A stretch of DNA of 64,000 nucleotides from Enterobacter cloacae complex sp. ECNIH7 (GCF_002208095.1 NZ_CP017990.1:3038001-3102000), one strand, 5' to 3'. Numbered from the stretch's first letter, positions 51,243 to 60,398 are shown. A program made the numbers and translations. Notes: generated by a model not told the origin, from the sequence alone.

Positions 51243-51807
51243 TATCTGGCGCGGTGCTGGTATCAGTTGCCTCCACCGCGTCAATGTAGTCCAGAACAGA
51301 ATTTAGCCTCGCAGTTTCAGCAGTGGTTAATTTACGCCCTGCCTGTAATTTAAGCTGTATCATGCCGATTGATGCCATTGCTGAATCTATCAGAGATTGC
51401 TGTTGTTGTTTTGCTACTTCTTTATCTGCCGCGTGCTGGGCTTTGATATCCGTTATCCACTTTTCCCCGTCCCACTTATCGTAGGGGGTGGATGGCGCAA
51501 TATTAGTGTATCCATCATGAACAGAGCCAATGTAGTCCACGGTGATGGCGCTACCATCATCAGTAGACCAGACCGTCTCCCCCCTGTGGTCTTTTTGTCG
51601 CTTCCAGTCTTTTCCTGTAAATACCATAACCTCTCCTGCCACTTCATTCCCCGGAGCAATATTAGTAGAGTTACCAGGCATACTCACTCCGATATTAATG
51701 AATTCGTCAGACCAGCCTACATATTCCTTTGTCACAGGATGAAAGTAATAAACACGAATACTTCCGGCTTCAACAGCCAGCCCGTCCTTATCGAAAATGA
51801 CTGTCAT
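51214..51807 (-). CDS. Tail fibre assembly protein for the active fibre (U)
   Basis: 197 residues, Tfa family but different from U': MTVIFDKDGLAVEAGSIRVY, Q-rich helix KEVAKQQQQSLIDSAM, then a long helix (LTTAETARLNSVLDYIDAVE) and the ending DINWTLPPEW. The ATG shares one base with the stop of the fibre gene, so it is translationally coupled to it. Confidence 0.9.
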   Translation of the reverse strand: MTVIFDKDGLAVEAGSIRVYYFHPVTKEYVGWSDEFINIGVSMPGNSTNIAPGNEVAGEVMVFTGKDWKRQKDHRGETVWSTDDGSAITVDYIGSVHDGYTNIAPSTPYDKWDGEKWITDIKAQHAADKEVAKQQQQSLIDSAMASIGMIQLKLQAGRKLTTAETARLNSVLDYIDAVEATDTSTAPDINWTLPPEW

Positions 51808-52571
51808 TATTTAGCCCTTACTAAGAAATTAAATGCGATGTTACGTGGTCTTACGGTTACATGGTTAACACCATCACCAATAGCTGGGCCGGGATAAGGA
51901 AATCTGGAAAATCCAGGACTGTAATCGACTACACCATCATGATTACCTATTGCATGACCGGAGCCTACGTCATAGTTACCAGCATACTGTGTGAAAGATG
52001 TTGCTGCCTGAAAGCTGAGTAACCCCCTTCCGTTATCTACGCCCCTTCCATCATCCCAAATACGCAGGAACTCGCCTCGCACATCATTTAATTTCAGTCC
52101 TGGAATAATCCTTGCCAGTTTAGGGTATTCAGTCGCTGAGAAGGTTGCGCCATTCCATTTCAAAAAGACCATATCCGACCACTCATCCATAACCGTATTA
52201 GGCATTGCAGTCGACGGCCAGAAGAACGGAATTCCTATCGGTGGAGCGCCTGCTCCTAAACGAAGGTTTGAGAGAGCCGTCGCGATTGCCTCTGCGCCAT
52301 CATTTTTAATGTCGCCAAATGGATTGGAGCGACTCAGAAACAGTTTTTTGAGCGCAGTCAGAATCTGAGTATTGGTCATTTTGTCAGGCTTCAGATCTGC
52401 TGATATGAGAATATTAAGCAACTCACTTTGGATGATATTAAACCAGTCCGGGCCGGGATACGTCGGAGGAACGCCATTACCACCTTCAGTAAAGAAAAGC
52501 TCTGTCTCACTGGTAACAGGAGACGGTTGTGGCATAACCGGAACACCGGTCGAATTATCTACGTGATACAT
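51807..52571 (-). CDS. Tail fibre protein S, active version
   Basis: 254 residues. Constant part residues 1-103 (MYHVDNSTGVPVMPQPSPVT, GGNGVPPTYPGPDWFNIIQS) shared by both switch states, then a variable part after NLRLGAGAPPIGIPFFWPST. The variable part is a short collar-like tip domain (RGEFLRIWDDGRGVDNGRGL, ending VTVRPRNIAFNFLVRAK) as in many Mu/lambda side-tail-fibre tips. The crossover site lies at codons 99-108. Determines host receptor range (family knowledge). Confidence 0.93.
   Translation of the reverse strand: MYHVDNSTGVPVMPQPSPVTSETELFFTEGGNGVPPTYPGPDWFNIIQSELLNILISADLKPDKMTNTQILTALKKLFLSRSNPFGDIKNDGAEAIATALSNLRLGAGAPPIGIPFFWPSTAMPNTVMDEWSDMVFLKWNGATFSATEYPKLARIIPGLKLNDVRGEFLRIWDDGRGVDNGRGLLSFQAATSFTQYAGNYDVGSGHAIGNHDGVVDYSPGFSRFPYPGPAIGDGVNHVTVRPRNIAFNFLVRAK
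52251..52276 (+). repeat. dix/gix-like crossover site inside the fibre gene
   Basis: 26 bp on the plus strand: TGCTCCTAAACG-AA-GGTTTGAGAGAG in three parts; central AA at 52263-52264. Inverted relative to 50445-50470, as required for inversion rather than deletion. The distance between centres is 1806 bp. Confidence 0.82.
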
Positions 52572-53161
52572 CAGTTATCTCCTGAAGAATAAAAATAGTC
52601 GTATGCTGTGCCGCCGAGACGATATTTCGTCAGTACACACTCCAGTTCTTTGGCTCGTTCGCTCAGGAGCGGTGTCATGACGTTATCGATACAGGTAAAA
52701 CGTCCGCCGCTGATACCGATCACCTCAATCTGTAACGTCCAGCGGTAACGGGCTGAATAAAGGGGATACATGCAGCTACGCATGCAATGGTGAGGGAGAA
52801 TGACTGTAACCCGGATAGTAAATCCAAGCGCAGCAGCCACCGCTTCAATCTGCCACGGGGAAAGGCCACCTTTGCGGTGATACTTCTCCACAACAGCACG
52901 ACGTCGGTTATCAACCGTTCCGCTTAACTGCCCACACTCCGGCAATTCCAGGTATTTCTCCCATTCTTCCAGCAGCATAAATGTTGTTTCTGGCCGCATC
53001 TCCGGTAGCAGGTTTTCTGCATCAAATTCCGTCTGACTTAAACGCCTGGCTAACGCCCGTAAAAAACTGTTTAAATCACCATCCTCATCGCGTGACCACG
53101 CTTTGCCACGTGGCATGACCTGCCATAAAGCGCCCAGCCATTCATCTACACTGTGGGCCAT
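52571..53161 (-). CDS. Baseplate/tail protein, Mu gp48 (YmfQ, DUF2313) family
   Basis: 196 residues: HSVDEWLGALWQVMPRGKAW followed by DEDGDLNSFLRALARRLSQT and the family segment SPWQIEAVAAALGFTIRV, with a Cys-rich later part. Mu gp48-type proteins link the baseplate hub to the fibres. Its stop/ATG overlaps the fibre gene by one base and its start overlaps gp47 by 16 bases. Confidence 0.88.
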   Translation of the reverse strand: MAHSVDEWLGALWQVMPRGKAWSRDEDGDLNSFLRALARRLSQTEFDAENLLPEMRPETTFMLLEEWEKYLELPECGQLSGTVDNRRRAVVEKYHRKGGLSPWQIEAVAAALGFTIRVTVILPHHCMRSCMYPLYSARYRWTLQIEVIGISGGRFTCIDNVMTPLLSERAKELECVLTKYRLGGTAYDYFYSSGDN

Positions 53162-54222
53162 GTCAGCACTCCGATAGTGATAAGTTCATTCTGAGCGCAG
53201 GGAATGTCAGCGGTCAGATTCAGCGAGTAATCCGTCACGCCAGATGCGGTGCCGATAGCAGTACGAATCGCTGAAATGGGTAGCGTTTGTCCTGGTTGCA
53301 GCGTCTTCTGAAGCGTCAACAGGCGGGACTGAACAGCTTTACGCGTGGCAGGCGTATCCGGTGTTATGCCAATAATCATATTGACGGGACGTAACACCAG
53401 TTCCACGGGCCAGACTTCTATTCCTCCCGGTTTACCAACCCATACGCCAGTCGCCGGGTCGGTATGACGGAAAAGGTAATCTTCCATATTTTTCCGGTCC
53501 TGATATCCGGGGGTAATCACTGAACGATCGTCATAAACCCACGCCAGTCCGACTGTGCAAGGGCCATGCCAGGCATCGAATGCCCACGCCCGACTAACCC
53601 CCGCCATTTCTCGCGCCCAGATGACATAGTCATGCACAGCCCCACCAACGGGGGGATTGCGTTTACGGAATAAAAGCCGGTCAAGCAATTCAGGAACTGG
53701 CTCAATATCCGCACCACCGATGATGCCCCCCGTACCCGTTAAACCAATACTTTCCACGCCGGGAACGGGGGACAGCAGGGTCAGGCTTTCACCTTCCGGA
53801 AGGTTTCCTGACGCGCCGGCATCGCTGGCCTGAATGGTTACAGTCATGACCCCATCTACAGGAACGCCGGAAGTCGTCACGGCATAAACAATACCGGTAG
53901 CGGTTTGCATCTCCATATCTTCCGGCAGCGGTGTATTCCCTTTAAATACCGCCGGCCCCGTAGCAAACGTGGCCTGTTTTCTGATGACACCTTCGCTGGC
54001 CGCAGTCTCAATGATGGTTTCATCATCAGATTTAACAGACGGAATAATCTGGTCTTTAATCCAGCTCTGATGGTCGTATAAATCACGAACCTGATTGCTG
54101 AATGAGGTATTTAGAGCTTTCTCAACGCCTACTGGCGGAAGTTTTTGCAGACCAAGTTCAAAGGCAATATCTTTTTCGCCGTCAGTAATAAGCTTGCGCA
54201 GCGCGGGAACGTTATAAGGCAT
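53146..54222 (-). CDS. Baseplate J-like protein, Mu gp47 family
   Basis: 358 residues. Contractile baseplate wedge component equivalent to P2 gpJ and T4 gp6. Start PYNVPALRKLITDGEKDIAF; typical ATTSGVPVDGVMTVTIQASD-like region before GASGNLPEGESLTLLSPVPG, and NPPVGGAVHDYVIWAREMAG, a family hallmark. Overlaps gp46 by 11 bases. Confidence 0.92.
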   Translation of the reverse strand: MPYNVPALRKLITDGEKDIAFELGLQKLPPVGVEKALNTSFSNQVRDLYDHQSWIKDQIIPSVKSDDETIIETAASEGVIRKQATFATGPAVFKGNTPLPEDMEMQTATGIVYAVTTSGVPVDGVMTVTIQASDAGASGNLPEGESLTLLSPVPGVESIGLTGTGGIIGGADIEPVPELLDRLLFRKRNPPVGGAVHDYVIWAREMAGVSRAWAFDAWHGPCTVGLAWVYDDRSVITPGYQDRKNMEDYLFRHTDPATGVWVGKPGGIEVWPVELVLRPVNMIIGITPDTPATRKAVQSRLLTLQKTLQPGQTLPISAIRTAIGTASGVTDYSLNLTADIPCAQNELITIGVLTWPTV

Positions 54223-54664
54223 TAGCAGTGGACTCCCAGCGTTTACTTATTTCAATCCGGAGCGTCGTTTTATCCGGGCGGGTTAAAATGACAATAAAAT
54301 TAATTCGGTCATTGCCGCTTATAGTGGCTGTGACTGCTGCATTACGCGCATAACCAGACCGTAAAAGCGGTTGCATAGAAAGCAGCGCATAATCTTCCAC
54401 CCGCATTCTGACGGATTCCGTCAGCTTCTCGCGATCCAGCAACCAGAGTTTCGATCCCCACGGATAATCACTAAATGTGTCGCCGGGCCAGCCTCTCGGG
54501 TCCGATGAGTTATCAGGAATAATGTCATCAGTATCAGCACGGACGTCGGTGAAAAGACAAATCAGAACCAAAGTGACCAGTCCTTCATCACGCGATAAAC
54601 CATCATGGTTAATTGCCAGTTCACCTCTGGATAGCTGATTATTCCAGCTGATACCAATTGTCAT
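54212..54664 (-). CDS. Baseplate protein, Mu gp46 (GP46) family
   Basis: 150 residues: DEGLVTLVLICLFTDVRADT, GWPGDTFSDYPWGSKLWLLD, LTESVRMRVEDYALLSMQPL. Equivalent to T4 gp25/P2 gpW-type wedge protein. Overlaps gp45 by 4 bases. Confidence 0.92.
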   Translation of the reverse strand: MTIGISWNNQLSRGELAINHDGLSRDEGLVTLVLICLFTDVRADTDDIIPDNSSDPRGWPGDTFSDYPWGSKLWLLDREKLTESVRMRVEDYALLSMQPLLRSGYARNAAVTATISGNDRINFIVILTRPDKTTLRIEISKRWESTANAL

Positions 54665-55203
54665 TTCATCTCCGATGTTTTTTTGCCATCCCCGTCAATA
54701 TGGAAATGCTCAAGAACAGATTTACCGGCGACCTGAATATCCTTTGAAAATACAGATGGGCCGTTAACTTTTAATAATTTTGTATTTATCGCAAACAATT
54801 CGCGGGCATCGTAATTAACCGATTTCCCTTTAACTTCGATAAGACCACCTTTTTTCAGGGTGATATAAGACTGACCATCGCCGTGATATAACCTGACCTC
54901 TCCATCCTCCAGACCTTTTGGACGGCAGCGCTTGTCTTCTACAGCGATTGCCACCAGACCTTCCCGGCGTCCCCCCACAGCCAGAATGAGTGCTTCTGAA
55001 CCGACTGGCGGCACAGACGTCAGGCCGTAATTCTGGAAACGTTCAATATCATCATTGGTGGAATCCGCCAGTGACTGGATCTGGAGGTTCTGACGCCCGA
55101 GACTGTCTGTAACGATACGAACAACGGCCCTGTCAACGAGCAGCCGTAGCCGGCGTCCAATACCTTCAAGTGTGCGACCGATATTTGCCGGATTCAGTCC
55201 CAT
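54661..55203 (-). CDS. Baseplate spike protein, Mu gp45 family
   Basis: 180 residues. Mu gp45 forms the trimeric cell-puncturing spike. N-terminal LLVDRAVVRIVTDSLGRQNL, OB-like LTSVPPVGSEALILAVGGRR, then beta-helical repeats (GQSYITLKKGGLIEVKGKSV) and the ending VLEHFHIDGDGKKTSEMK whose HxD-type residues may bind metal. Overlaps gene P by 10 bases. Confidence 0.92.
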   Translation of the reverse strand: MGLNPANIGRTLEGIGRRLRLLVDRAVVRIVTDSLGRQNLQIQSLADSTNDDIERFQNYGLTSVPPVGSEALILAVGGRREGLVAIAVEDKRCRPKGLEDGEVRLYHGDGQSYITLKKGGLIEVKGKSVNYDARELFAINTKLLKVNGPSVFSKDIQVAGKSVLEHFHIDGDGKKTSEMK

Positions 55204-56288
55204 GTTGCCACCGTTTTTGCCTTTGATTTATTGCCTTTCTTGCCTGCTTTTTTCGTACTGGTTTCAGGCATGTCCATCGACTCAGGGGGAACCAGCGTCA
55301 GAACGCAGAGACGTCCGTTATCACCTTCAGTAAACGTGACGGTTTTAATCAGCCATGAGTCCTTCAGGTTCTGTATCGGATCATCAATATCAACGAGCCT
55401 GTTTTTCTGCCATAACGGACCTTCATCGCCATTCTCGCGCCATCCTGCCAGTGTAATTTCGGTGCTGTTGGCTTCGCCCATCATCCGCGCTTTGTACCAT
55501 TCACCGCGTGTACTTGCGCCGCCGACGGTCAGGCTGTCTTCATTGACCAGGATTTTCGGGCGGTAACGGTTGATATCACCGTCATCAACGATGGTCTGAC
55601 GTCCTCCAATCACTTTGACAGGCTGATCATCCCACGTACTCCCACCCGCACTGGAGGTGCCTTTCACGATGTACTGGCTGTTTCGTTCACGCCAGCTGAA
55701 CCGACCACGGGCTGCAAGAATATTGGTTCCGAATATCAGAGGAACGCCGGCACGTTTTGTTGATGCCCGTGTGATGACCAGATTACCCAGACCATCAGCA
55801 GTCAGCAGAACGCCGCGTTGTTTAGCCAGGCGGTCCAGCAGATCGAAGGCTGTCTCTCCCTGTTCAAGGACCACGCTGGCAAAGATTTCGCCAGTATCAG
55901 TTTCACTGATGACCCTAATTCCATAGGGTTTGCAGATTTCAGTTGCCAGTTGTTCCAGCCGAACACCTTTCCACTGGCCGGATTTATGCACCACGGAGCT
56001 GTCAACAAGATCCCCGGTTTTATCCCGCCCCATAACGCGAATACTCATGTTTTCTGCGTCATAGCTGGGAATGAAATCATCGATATACCCCGTCAGAACC
56101 GTATCTTTTCCCAGCCTGACGATGCAGGGCATGCCCTGCTTAATAACGCGCGGTGAAGCTTCTGACCATTGCGTGGTGACAGTCAGATCAAATTCCCCGG
56201 CAACAGCCTCCAGTGAGGAAGTGACAGACATCTCGGTCCATCCGTCCCACTGCTGTCCGTCGACCTCAAGTACAACCATTTCCATCAA
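55194..56288 (-). CDS. Baseplate hub protein, Mu P (gp44) family
   Basis: 364 residues, trimeric hub similar to T4 gp27/P2 gpD. Start VVLEVDGQQWDGWTEMSVTS; IRVMGRDKTGDLVDSSVVHK and the Lys-rich end STKKAGKKGNKSKAKTVA. ATG overlaps the preceding N gene by 4 bases. Confidence 0.92.
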   Translation of the reverse strand: MMEMVVLEVDGQQWDGWTEMSVTSSLEAVAGEFDLTVTTQWSEASPRVIKQGMPCIVRLGKDTVLTGYIDDFIPSYDAENMSIRVMGRDKTGDLVDSSVVHKSGQWKGVRLEQLATEICKPYGIRVISETDTGEIFASVVLEQGETAFDLLDRLAKQRGVLLTADGLGNLVITRASTKRAGVPLIFGTNILAARGRFSWRERNSQYIVKGTSSAGGSTWDDQPVKVIGGRQTIVDDGDINRYRPKILVNEDSLTVGGASTRGEWYKARMMGEANSTEITLAGWRENGDEGPLWQKNRLVDIDDPIQNLKDSWLIKTVTFTEGDNGRLCVLTLVPPESMDMPETSTKKAGKKGNKSKAKTVATWD

Positions 56289-57616
56289 TCTGTTACCTCG
56301 ACAGGTTTACCCGGAAGAATGAAGGCCGGGTCTTTCAATCGGTTCCTTGAGGCGATGGCGTCACGGTTCTCGGTATTACCGGTTTCACGCCATGCAATAA
56401 GGGATACCGGGGACGTTGTGGTCAGGATGACCGTTCGTGTCTGTGGTAGCTGAGCGCTCCTGACCCGTACGTCATTGACGACGGCAAAGCGCAGCTCGCG
56501 CAGGGCATGCCACAAATCCCGCTGACCGTTTTCTACGGCATACACAGCCTGTTCATTCAGTTGCTCAGCCAGCGTGTCACCCGCACTTATGGCTTCTTCA
56601 CTACTTCTGAACTCGGTGCTGGCAACGGTCTCTGCCTGTCCAGTTAGGCTGGCAACGACAATCAGCTGACGAAAATGAGTGATGTTGGCCTGCATGGCAT
56701 CGGTCAGTTCAGGGACAACGTCCGGAAGGCTGCTGGCAAAACCATACTTTCCGTCAGTCACTGAACCTGGTGTGACTGACATGTATTTGGGCAACTGGTG
56801 AAGTGCAGCGGCTGTCGCGCGGTCACTTGTATTTGTTGGCGAAGCCGGCGACGACCACGGCGAAGATGAAGAACCGGAAAACTGATCTCCCTGCCACCGG
56901 TTGCGGAGCTGATCATAAACCCGCATTGACCAGAGAGGTTCGGTCACGGTGTCGCGTACACCGCTGACAAGGTTCAGAACATCATTGATAAATCCGGCTG
57001 GTTTCGCGACGGCCAGCTCAATCAACCCACGAAAACGCCCTAAACGGTCAGTCCATTCAGTAATCGCGGAGGGCAACGTCAGCACACCCACCACCAGATT
57101 TTCCATGTCGTCCATCCACGTATCGGCCATCTCACCAAGACCATCAAGCAGGGCAAAGACATCACCGTTCGCAAGGGCTGCTTTAACCTTATCCGCCGCG
57201 CTGAGTACCGTCAGGCTGGTATTTTCTGCCGGCGCAGGAAACAGGCGTTCGCCCGCCTCAGAAACCTCAAAAGAGATGTAGGCAATGCCGCCTTCCTCAG
57301 TGCTCAGACGGTGAGTCACCTTGCCAATCTGAACCTTCTGAATGCCGAACCACGGATGGATAAGTTCACCGGGTCCCGGTGTGTTCAGTGCCCGGAGAAG
57401 TGCCTCCAGTTGGCTCTGGTAGTTCTTTCCAATCAGTTTGCCGTTGATTTGCTGTTGGGTCAGAACGGCACCGTTATCCTCGGTCCAGCCCACTTCTTTT
57501 TTGGGGTAAGCACGGGGAATTGCCCGACGGCCACTGGTGCCTTCGTTATCGACCAGATAGAAGGAGACGCCCCGGAACGAAGCATCGCGCAGGTCTTCCC
57601 ATCGGGTAGCAGCCAT
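56285..57616 (-). CDS. DNA circularization/tail protein, Mu N (gp43) family
   Basis: 443 residues. The N-terminal DNA_circ_N-type domain is at residues about 1-95 (TRWEDLRDASFRGVSFYLVD, KEVGWTEDNGAVLTQQQING), then a helical middle (VKAALANGDVFALLDGLGEM) and a C-terminal LysM-like ending (RDAIASRNRLKDPAFILPGK). In Mu, N joins the tail to the baseplate hub. One base overlap with the tape measure gene. Confidence 0.9.
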   Translation of the reverse strand: MAATRWEDLRDASFRGVSFYLVDNEGTSGRRAIPRAYPKKEVGWTEDNGAVLTQQQINGKLIGKNYQSQLEALLRALNTPGPGELIHPWFGIQKVQIGKVTHRLSTEEGGIAYISFEVSEAGERLFPAPAENTSLTVLSAADKVKAALANGDVFALLDGLGEMADTWMDDMENLVVGVLTLPSAITEWTDRLGRFRGLIELAVAKPAGFINDVLNLVSGVRDTVTEPLWSMRVYDQLRNRWQGDQFSGSSSSPWSSPASPTNTSDRATAAALHQLPKYMSVTPGSVTDGKYGFASSLPDVVPELTDAMQANITHFRQLIVVASLTGQAETVASTEFRSSEEAISAGDTLAEQLNEQAVYAVENGQRDLWHALRELRFAVVNDVRVRSAQLPQTRTVILTTTSPVSLIAWRETGNTENRDAIASRNRLKDPAFILPGKPVEVTD

Positions 57617-59547
57617 CAGCCTTGCTCCACGCTGGACACGCCAGCAGATGCACTAAGTTTGATACCCGGCTGGTTCATGGTGACGCTTTTAACACGGCCA
57701 CCGCCACCCTCAAGGATCACGCGGATTTCACCCTGCATTTTCTGTAGGGTTGTGGGTAATGCAGGTGGCTGAACAGGCTTATCAAACGCGTTTTTGTTTT
57801 CAATTGCGGCGTTGGTGCCACGCAGAAAATCAACGATGACACCAAACAAAGAATGGTCATTTGTTTCAGGGCGTGGCGTTTCTGCTTGGTGATTGTTTAA
57901 CGCAGGGATAAACGGCGTTGCCGGTGTCATTGATGCCCACGGGCGCGGGTCAATAATCTGTGACTCTGTAGCGTTTTTACTCCTTGGAGAGAACCAGCTT
58001 TTAATGTCATTCCAGCGGGTTGGTTTGTTGTTATTCTTCTGAACTTTTCGGATAAGTTCCTGCGTTTCTTCAGGCGAAGAGGGAAAGCTATCCAATAATG
58101 ACAATCCAAAGGAAAAAGCATTGCCGACATTGTTGCGGGTCAGATTTCGTCTTGTATTACGTGGGTCTGATGATGTTGAGGCAGAGTTGTCCCCCATGCC
58201 ACCTTCACCCATACCACCTTTGCCCATGTTCACGACATAAACGGGCATAACACCGGAACCAAAAACATCGGAGACACCTTTAGGGATGCCTTTGCCGCCA
58301 CTTTCCTGCTTAAGAAAATCCCATGCACCTTTGCCGATTTTAAAAGCTTTACGAGCGGCGATAAGGCCACCGACAGCAATACCTATGTTTTTACCAACCT
58401 CAAGCCAGTTCTGAGCCGTTTCTTTATCAACAGAATTCAGTGCGTCAGCTAAATCCTGAATAGGTTCAGCAAGTTGATTCTCAGCAAAACGCTGCCATTC
58501 ATTGTTGATGGACTGTATTGCGGAGTTAAAACCTTCAGCATTTCTCTGCGCTGCCTTTTGAGTTGATCCTAGCTCAACAGTACCGTATATCATCTCCTCC
58601 ATCATTCGAATATTTTCAGGTCGCAAAAGGGCTGTAATCCCTTGCATACCTGTTTGATCAAACACGTCCTGGAGTTTAATAGGATCTCTTTTTGCCCGTT
58701 TGATAATTTCCTGCATCAATTCAAACGGTAGCTTTAACTCTTTTGTCCCCTTTTTAAAAACATCAATTCCGTTTGACCTTAAAAAATCGATATTTTTTTT
58801 GTTTGATAGCGCCGCATACATGGCCTGAATACTGGTTGTAGTTTCCTCTGCACTTCCTTTGTTTTTTGCAAAAATCTGGAGAAATGCGCCCATTTGGGCG
58901 ATAGCAACCGGACCTTGATCTGCAATTGTTGAGAACAATTTAGGTGCCACTTTTGCTACATCAGCAACGCTTACGGAACCAACAGCAAACTGGGCATAAA
59001 GGTTGTCCAGAGTTTTGCTAACTTCGTCTGCACCGCGAATTCCCTTTTCCCAGAACTGTGCTAAAAGGCCGGCAGCGGTCTGACCATCAACACCAAAAGC
59101 CTGCATGAGTAACCCCATATTACGCAGGTTTTTTTGGGTAAATTCGTAATCACCCGTTTTACCTAATAGCTCACCCACACCCTGACCAAGAACAGAGGAT
59201 TCAATGCGAATATCAGCCATGTTAGAAACATCCCTGATTTGTGTTCGCAATTCATCCACTTCTTTTACGCTCAACTGGGCATCAGTTCCCATCCTGCGCA
59301 TTTGGGCATCAAAATCCGCAACTTGTTTGACGGTTAAACTGCTGCCTATACCCGCAATCATGGCGGTGTAGCGGCTTCCAAGCATATCCAGACCACGTCC
59401 GGCAGATTCAGACGCGGCCTTAACAACAGACATTGCTTTCTGGTTACGGCTGGCAAACTCGCTCATGTTAGCGCCGTACTGGCGGGCTTTGGCCGTCAGG
59501 TTCCCGGCAAGGTTAATCAGAATTTCAGTGCTTAGGCGGTTTGTCAT
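57616..59547 (-). CDS. Tail tape measure protein (Mu gp42 equivalent)
   Basis: 643 residues, TP901-type tape measure core: LSTEILINLAGNLTAKARQY, DFDAQMRRMGTDAQLSVKEV, FKKGTKELKLPFELMQEIIK. Residues about 20-400 are helical; the last 250 are linker-like. A Gly/Met-rich patch NMGKGGMGEGGMGDNSAS lies near residue 430. Sets tail length and is likely ejected into the host. Its ATG overlaps the end of the frameshift-product reading frame by 23 bases. Confidence 0.93.
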   Translation of the reverse strand: MTNRLSTEILINLAGNLTAKARQYGANMSEFASRNQKAMSVVKAASESAGRGLDMLGSRYTAMIAGIGSSLTVKQVADFDAQMRRMGTDAQLSVKEVDELRTQIRDVSNMADIRIESSVLGQGVGELLGKTGDYEFTQKNLRNMGLLMQAFGVDGQTAAGLLAQFWEKGIRGADEVSKTLDNLYAQFAVGSVSVADVAKVAPKLFSTIADQGPVAIAQMGAFLQIFAKNKGSAEETTTSIQAMYAALSNKKNIDFLRSNGIDVFKKGTKELKLPFELMQEIIKRAKRDPIKLQDVFDQTGMQGITALLRPENIRMMEEMIYGTVELGSTQKAAQRNAEGFNSAIQSINNEWQRFAENQLAEPIQDLADALNSVDKETAQNWLEVGKNIGIAVGGLIAARKAFKIGKGAWDFLKQESGGKGIPKGVSDVFGSGVMPVYVVNMGKGGMGEGGMGDNSASTSSDPRNTRRNLTRNNVGNAFSFGLSLLDSFPSSPEETQELIRKVQKNNNKPTRWNDIKSWFSPRSKNATESQIIDPRPWASMTPATPFIPALNNHQAETPRPETNDHSLFGVIVDFLRGTNAAIENKNAFDKPVQPPALPTTLQKMQGEIRVILEGGGGRVKSVTMNQPGIKLSASAGVSSVEQG

Positions 59548-59710
59548 ATTGCTTCCTCAGTTGCCTGACCTGAATAAGCAACTGCCGCAGGGGCAGTTGC
59601 TCAAGCCGGTTAACATCGAAACGCTGAGAGAGGTTAATCAGCAGTAGATTGAGCGCCGCTGCCATCGGCATCATGTCGCCCCCGTTCGGCAGTCTCCCCC
59701 AGCATGTCAT
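59525..59710 (-). CDS. Second frame of the tail assembly chaperone (gpE'-like), expressed by frameshifting
   Basis: Open frame overlapping the 3' end of the upstream chaperone gene; helical sequence MAAALNLLLINLSQRFDVNR and QLPLRQLLIQVRQLRKQYDK. It has no ribosome site of its own. Relative to the upstream gene the frame is -2 (equal to +1). At 59683-59679 the upstream frame reads CGG GGG with five consecutive G; a glycine tRNA on GGG can slip back two bases and keep full pairing, then read GGC GAC ATG. The fused protein would have 117 + 51 = 168 residues. Confidence 0.82.
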   Translation of the reverse strand: MTCWGRLPNGGDMMPMAAALNLLLINLSQRFDVNRLEQLPLRQLLIQVRQLRKQYDKPPKH

Positions 59711-60029
59711 CCATCGCCTGACCCTTTTCTGTCAGCAACTTCAAATCTTCCGGATGCAGGGCATAAATTTGATTCATGTCCAGCGGGCCGGGGATTTCTC
59801 CAATCTTCTTAATCTGCCGGCGCATCATCTCCAGCCCCATCATCACCTCAGAGCAGTACGCGACAGCCTTGCCGTGATCACCGATAACAACGCGCTCAGA
59901 GGCCAGTTGCGATTCGATAACATCCCGGGATGTCAGTTCGCGTAGCGTCACATCCTTGTGAAGCATTTCATCGACGGTGCCTTTGCCGGTACGCAGACCG
60001 TGTTTCAGAGTGAATGTCAGTTCAGCCAT
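59634..60029 (-). CDS. Tail assembly chaperone (Mu gp41 equivalent)
   Basis: 131 residues: AELTFTLKHGLRTGKGTVDE, VTLRELTSRDVIESQLASER, MMGLEMMRRQIKKIGEIPGP. Equivalent to lambda gpG and P2 gpE, which coat the tape measure during tail assembly. The last 14 residues (after ...ERG) are replaced by the E'-like part when ribosomes shift frame. Confidence 0.9.
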   Translation of the reverse strand: MAELTFTLKHGLRTGKGTVDEMLHKDVTLRELTSRDVIESQLASERVVIGDHGKAVAYCSEVMMGLEMMRRQIKKIGEIPGPLDMNQIYALHPEDLKLLTEKGQAMDDMLGETAERGRHDADGSGAQSTAD

Positions 60030-60032
60030 GTC

Positions 60033-60389
60033 TTACACCTTCACACACTTGACGCCGATGAAGTTGGCCGAAACCGTACCCGCGTCTTCGTCCAGTTCAG
60101 CCGGGTTATCGGTGGCTGCGCCGGTCATCATGTAGTTGAGGCCGTTGTCACCGTAGAACATGACGGTCACGTCCTCCCAGTTACTGATTTCAATCACATC
60201 AACATCACGATCCGCTGCAATGGTCAGTTTGATGGAGGGGGCAGCCATCTTGCGGGAATTCCCCCAGACCTTACCGCCGCCCATGTGTTGCTGGCGGGCA
60301 TAGCCACCCGGATTCAGGGTGGACTTGCCTTCAGTTTTGATTTCACGGCCATTAATACGAATCGCCGCCATACCCAGAATATTTGCCAT
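60033..60389 (-). CDS. Tail tube protein, Mu M (gp40) family
   Basis: 118 residues, start ANILGMAAIRINGREIKTEG; GGYARQQHMGGGKVWGNSRK and GLNYMMTGAATDNPAELDED are typical of Mu/SfV tube proteins. Polymerises inside the sheath. Nine bases after the sheath gene. Confidence 0.94.
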   Translation of the reverse strand: MANILGMAAIRINGREIKTEGKSTLNPGGYARQQHMGGGKVWGNSRKMAAPSIKLTIAADRDVDVIEISNWEDVTVMFYGDNGLNYMMTGAATDNPAELDEDAGTVSANFIGVKCVKV

Positions 60390-60398
60390 GCTGGTTCC

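Noticed and set aside
59692..59710. Independent start of the small E'-like gene at its ATG (59710)
   Set aside because: No ribosome site, and the gene pair layout is that of frameshifted tail chaperones.
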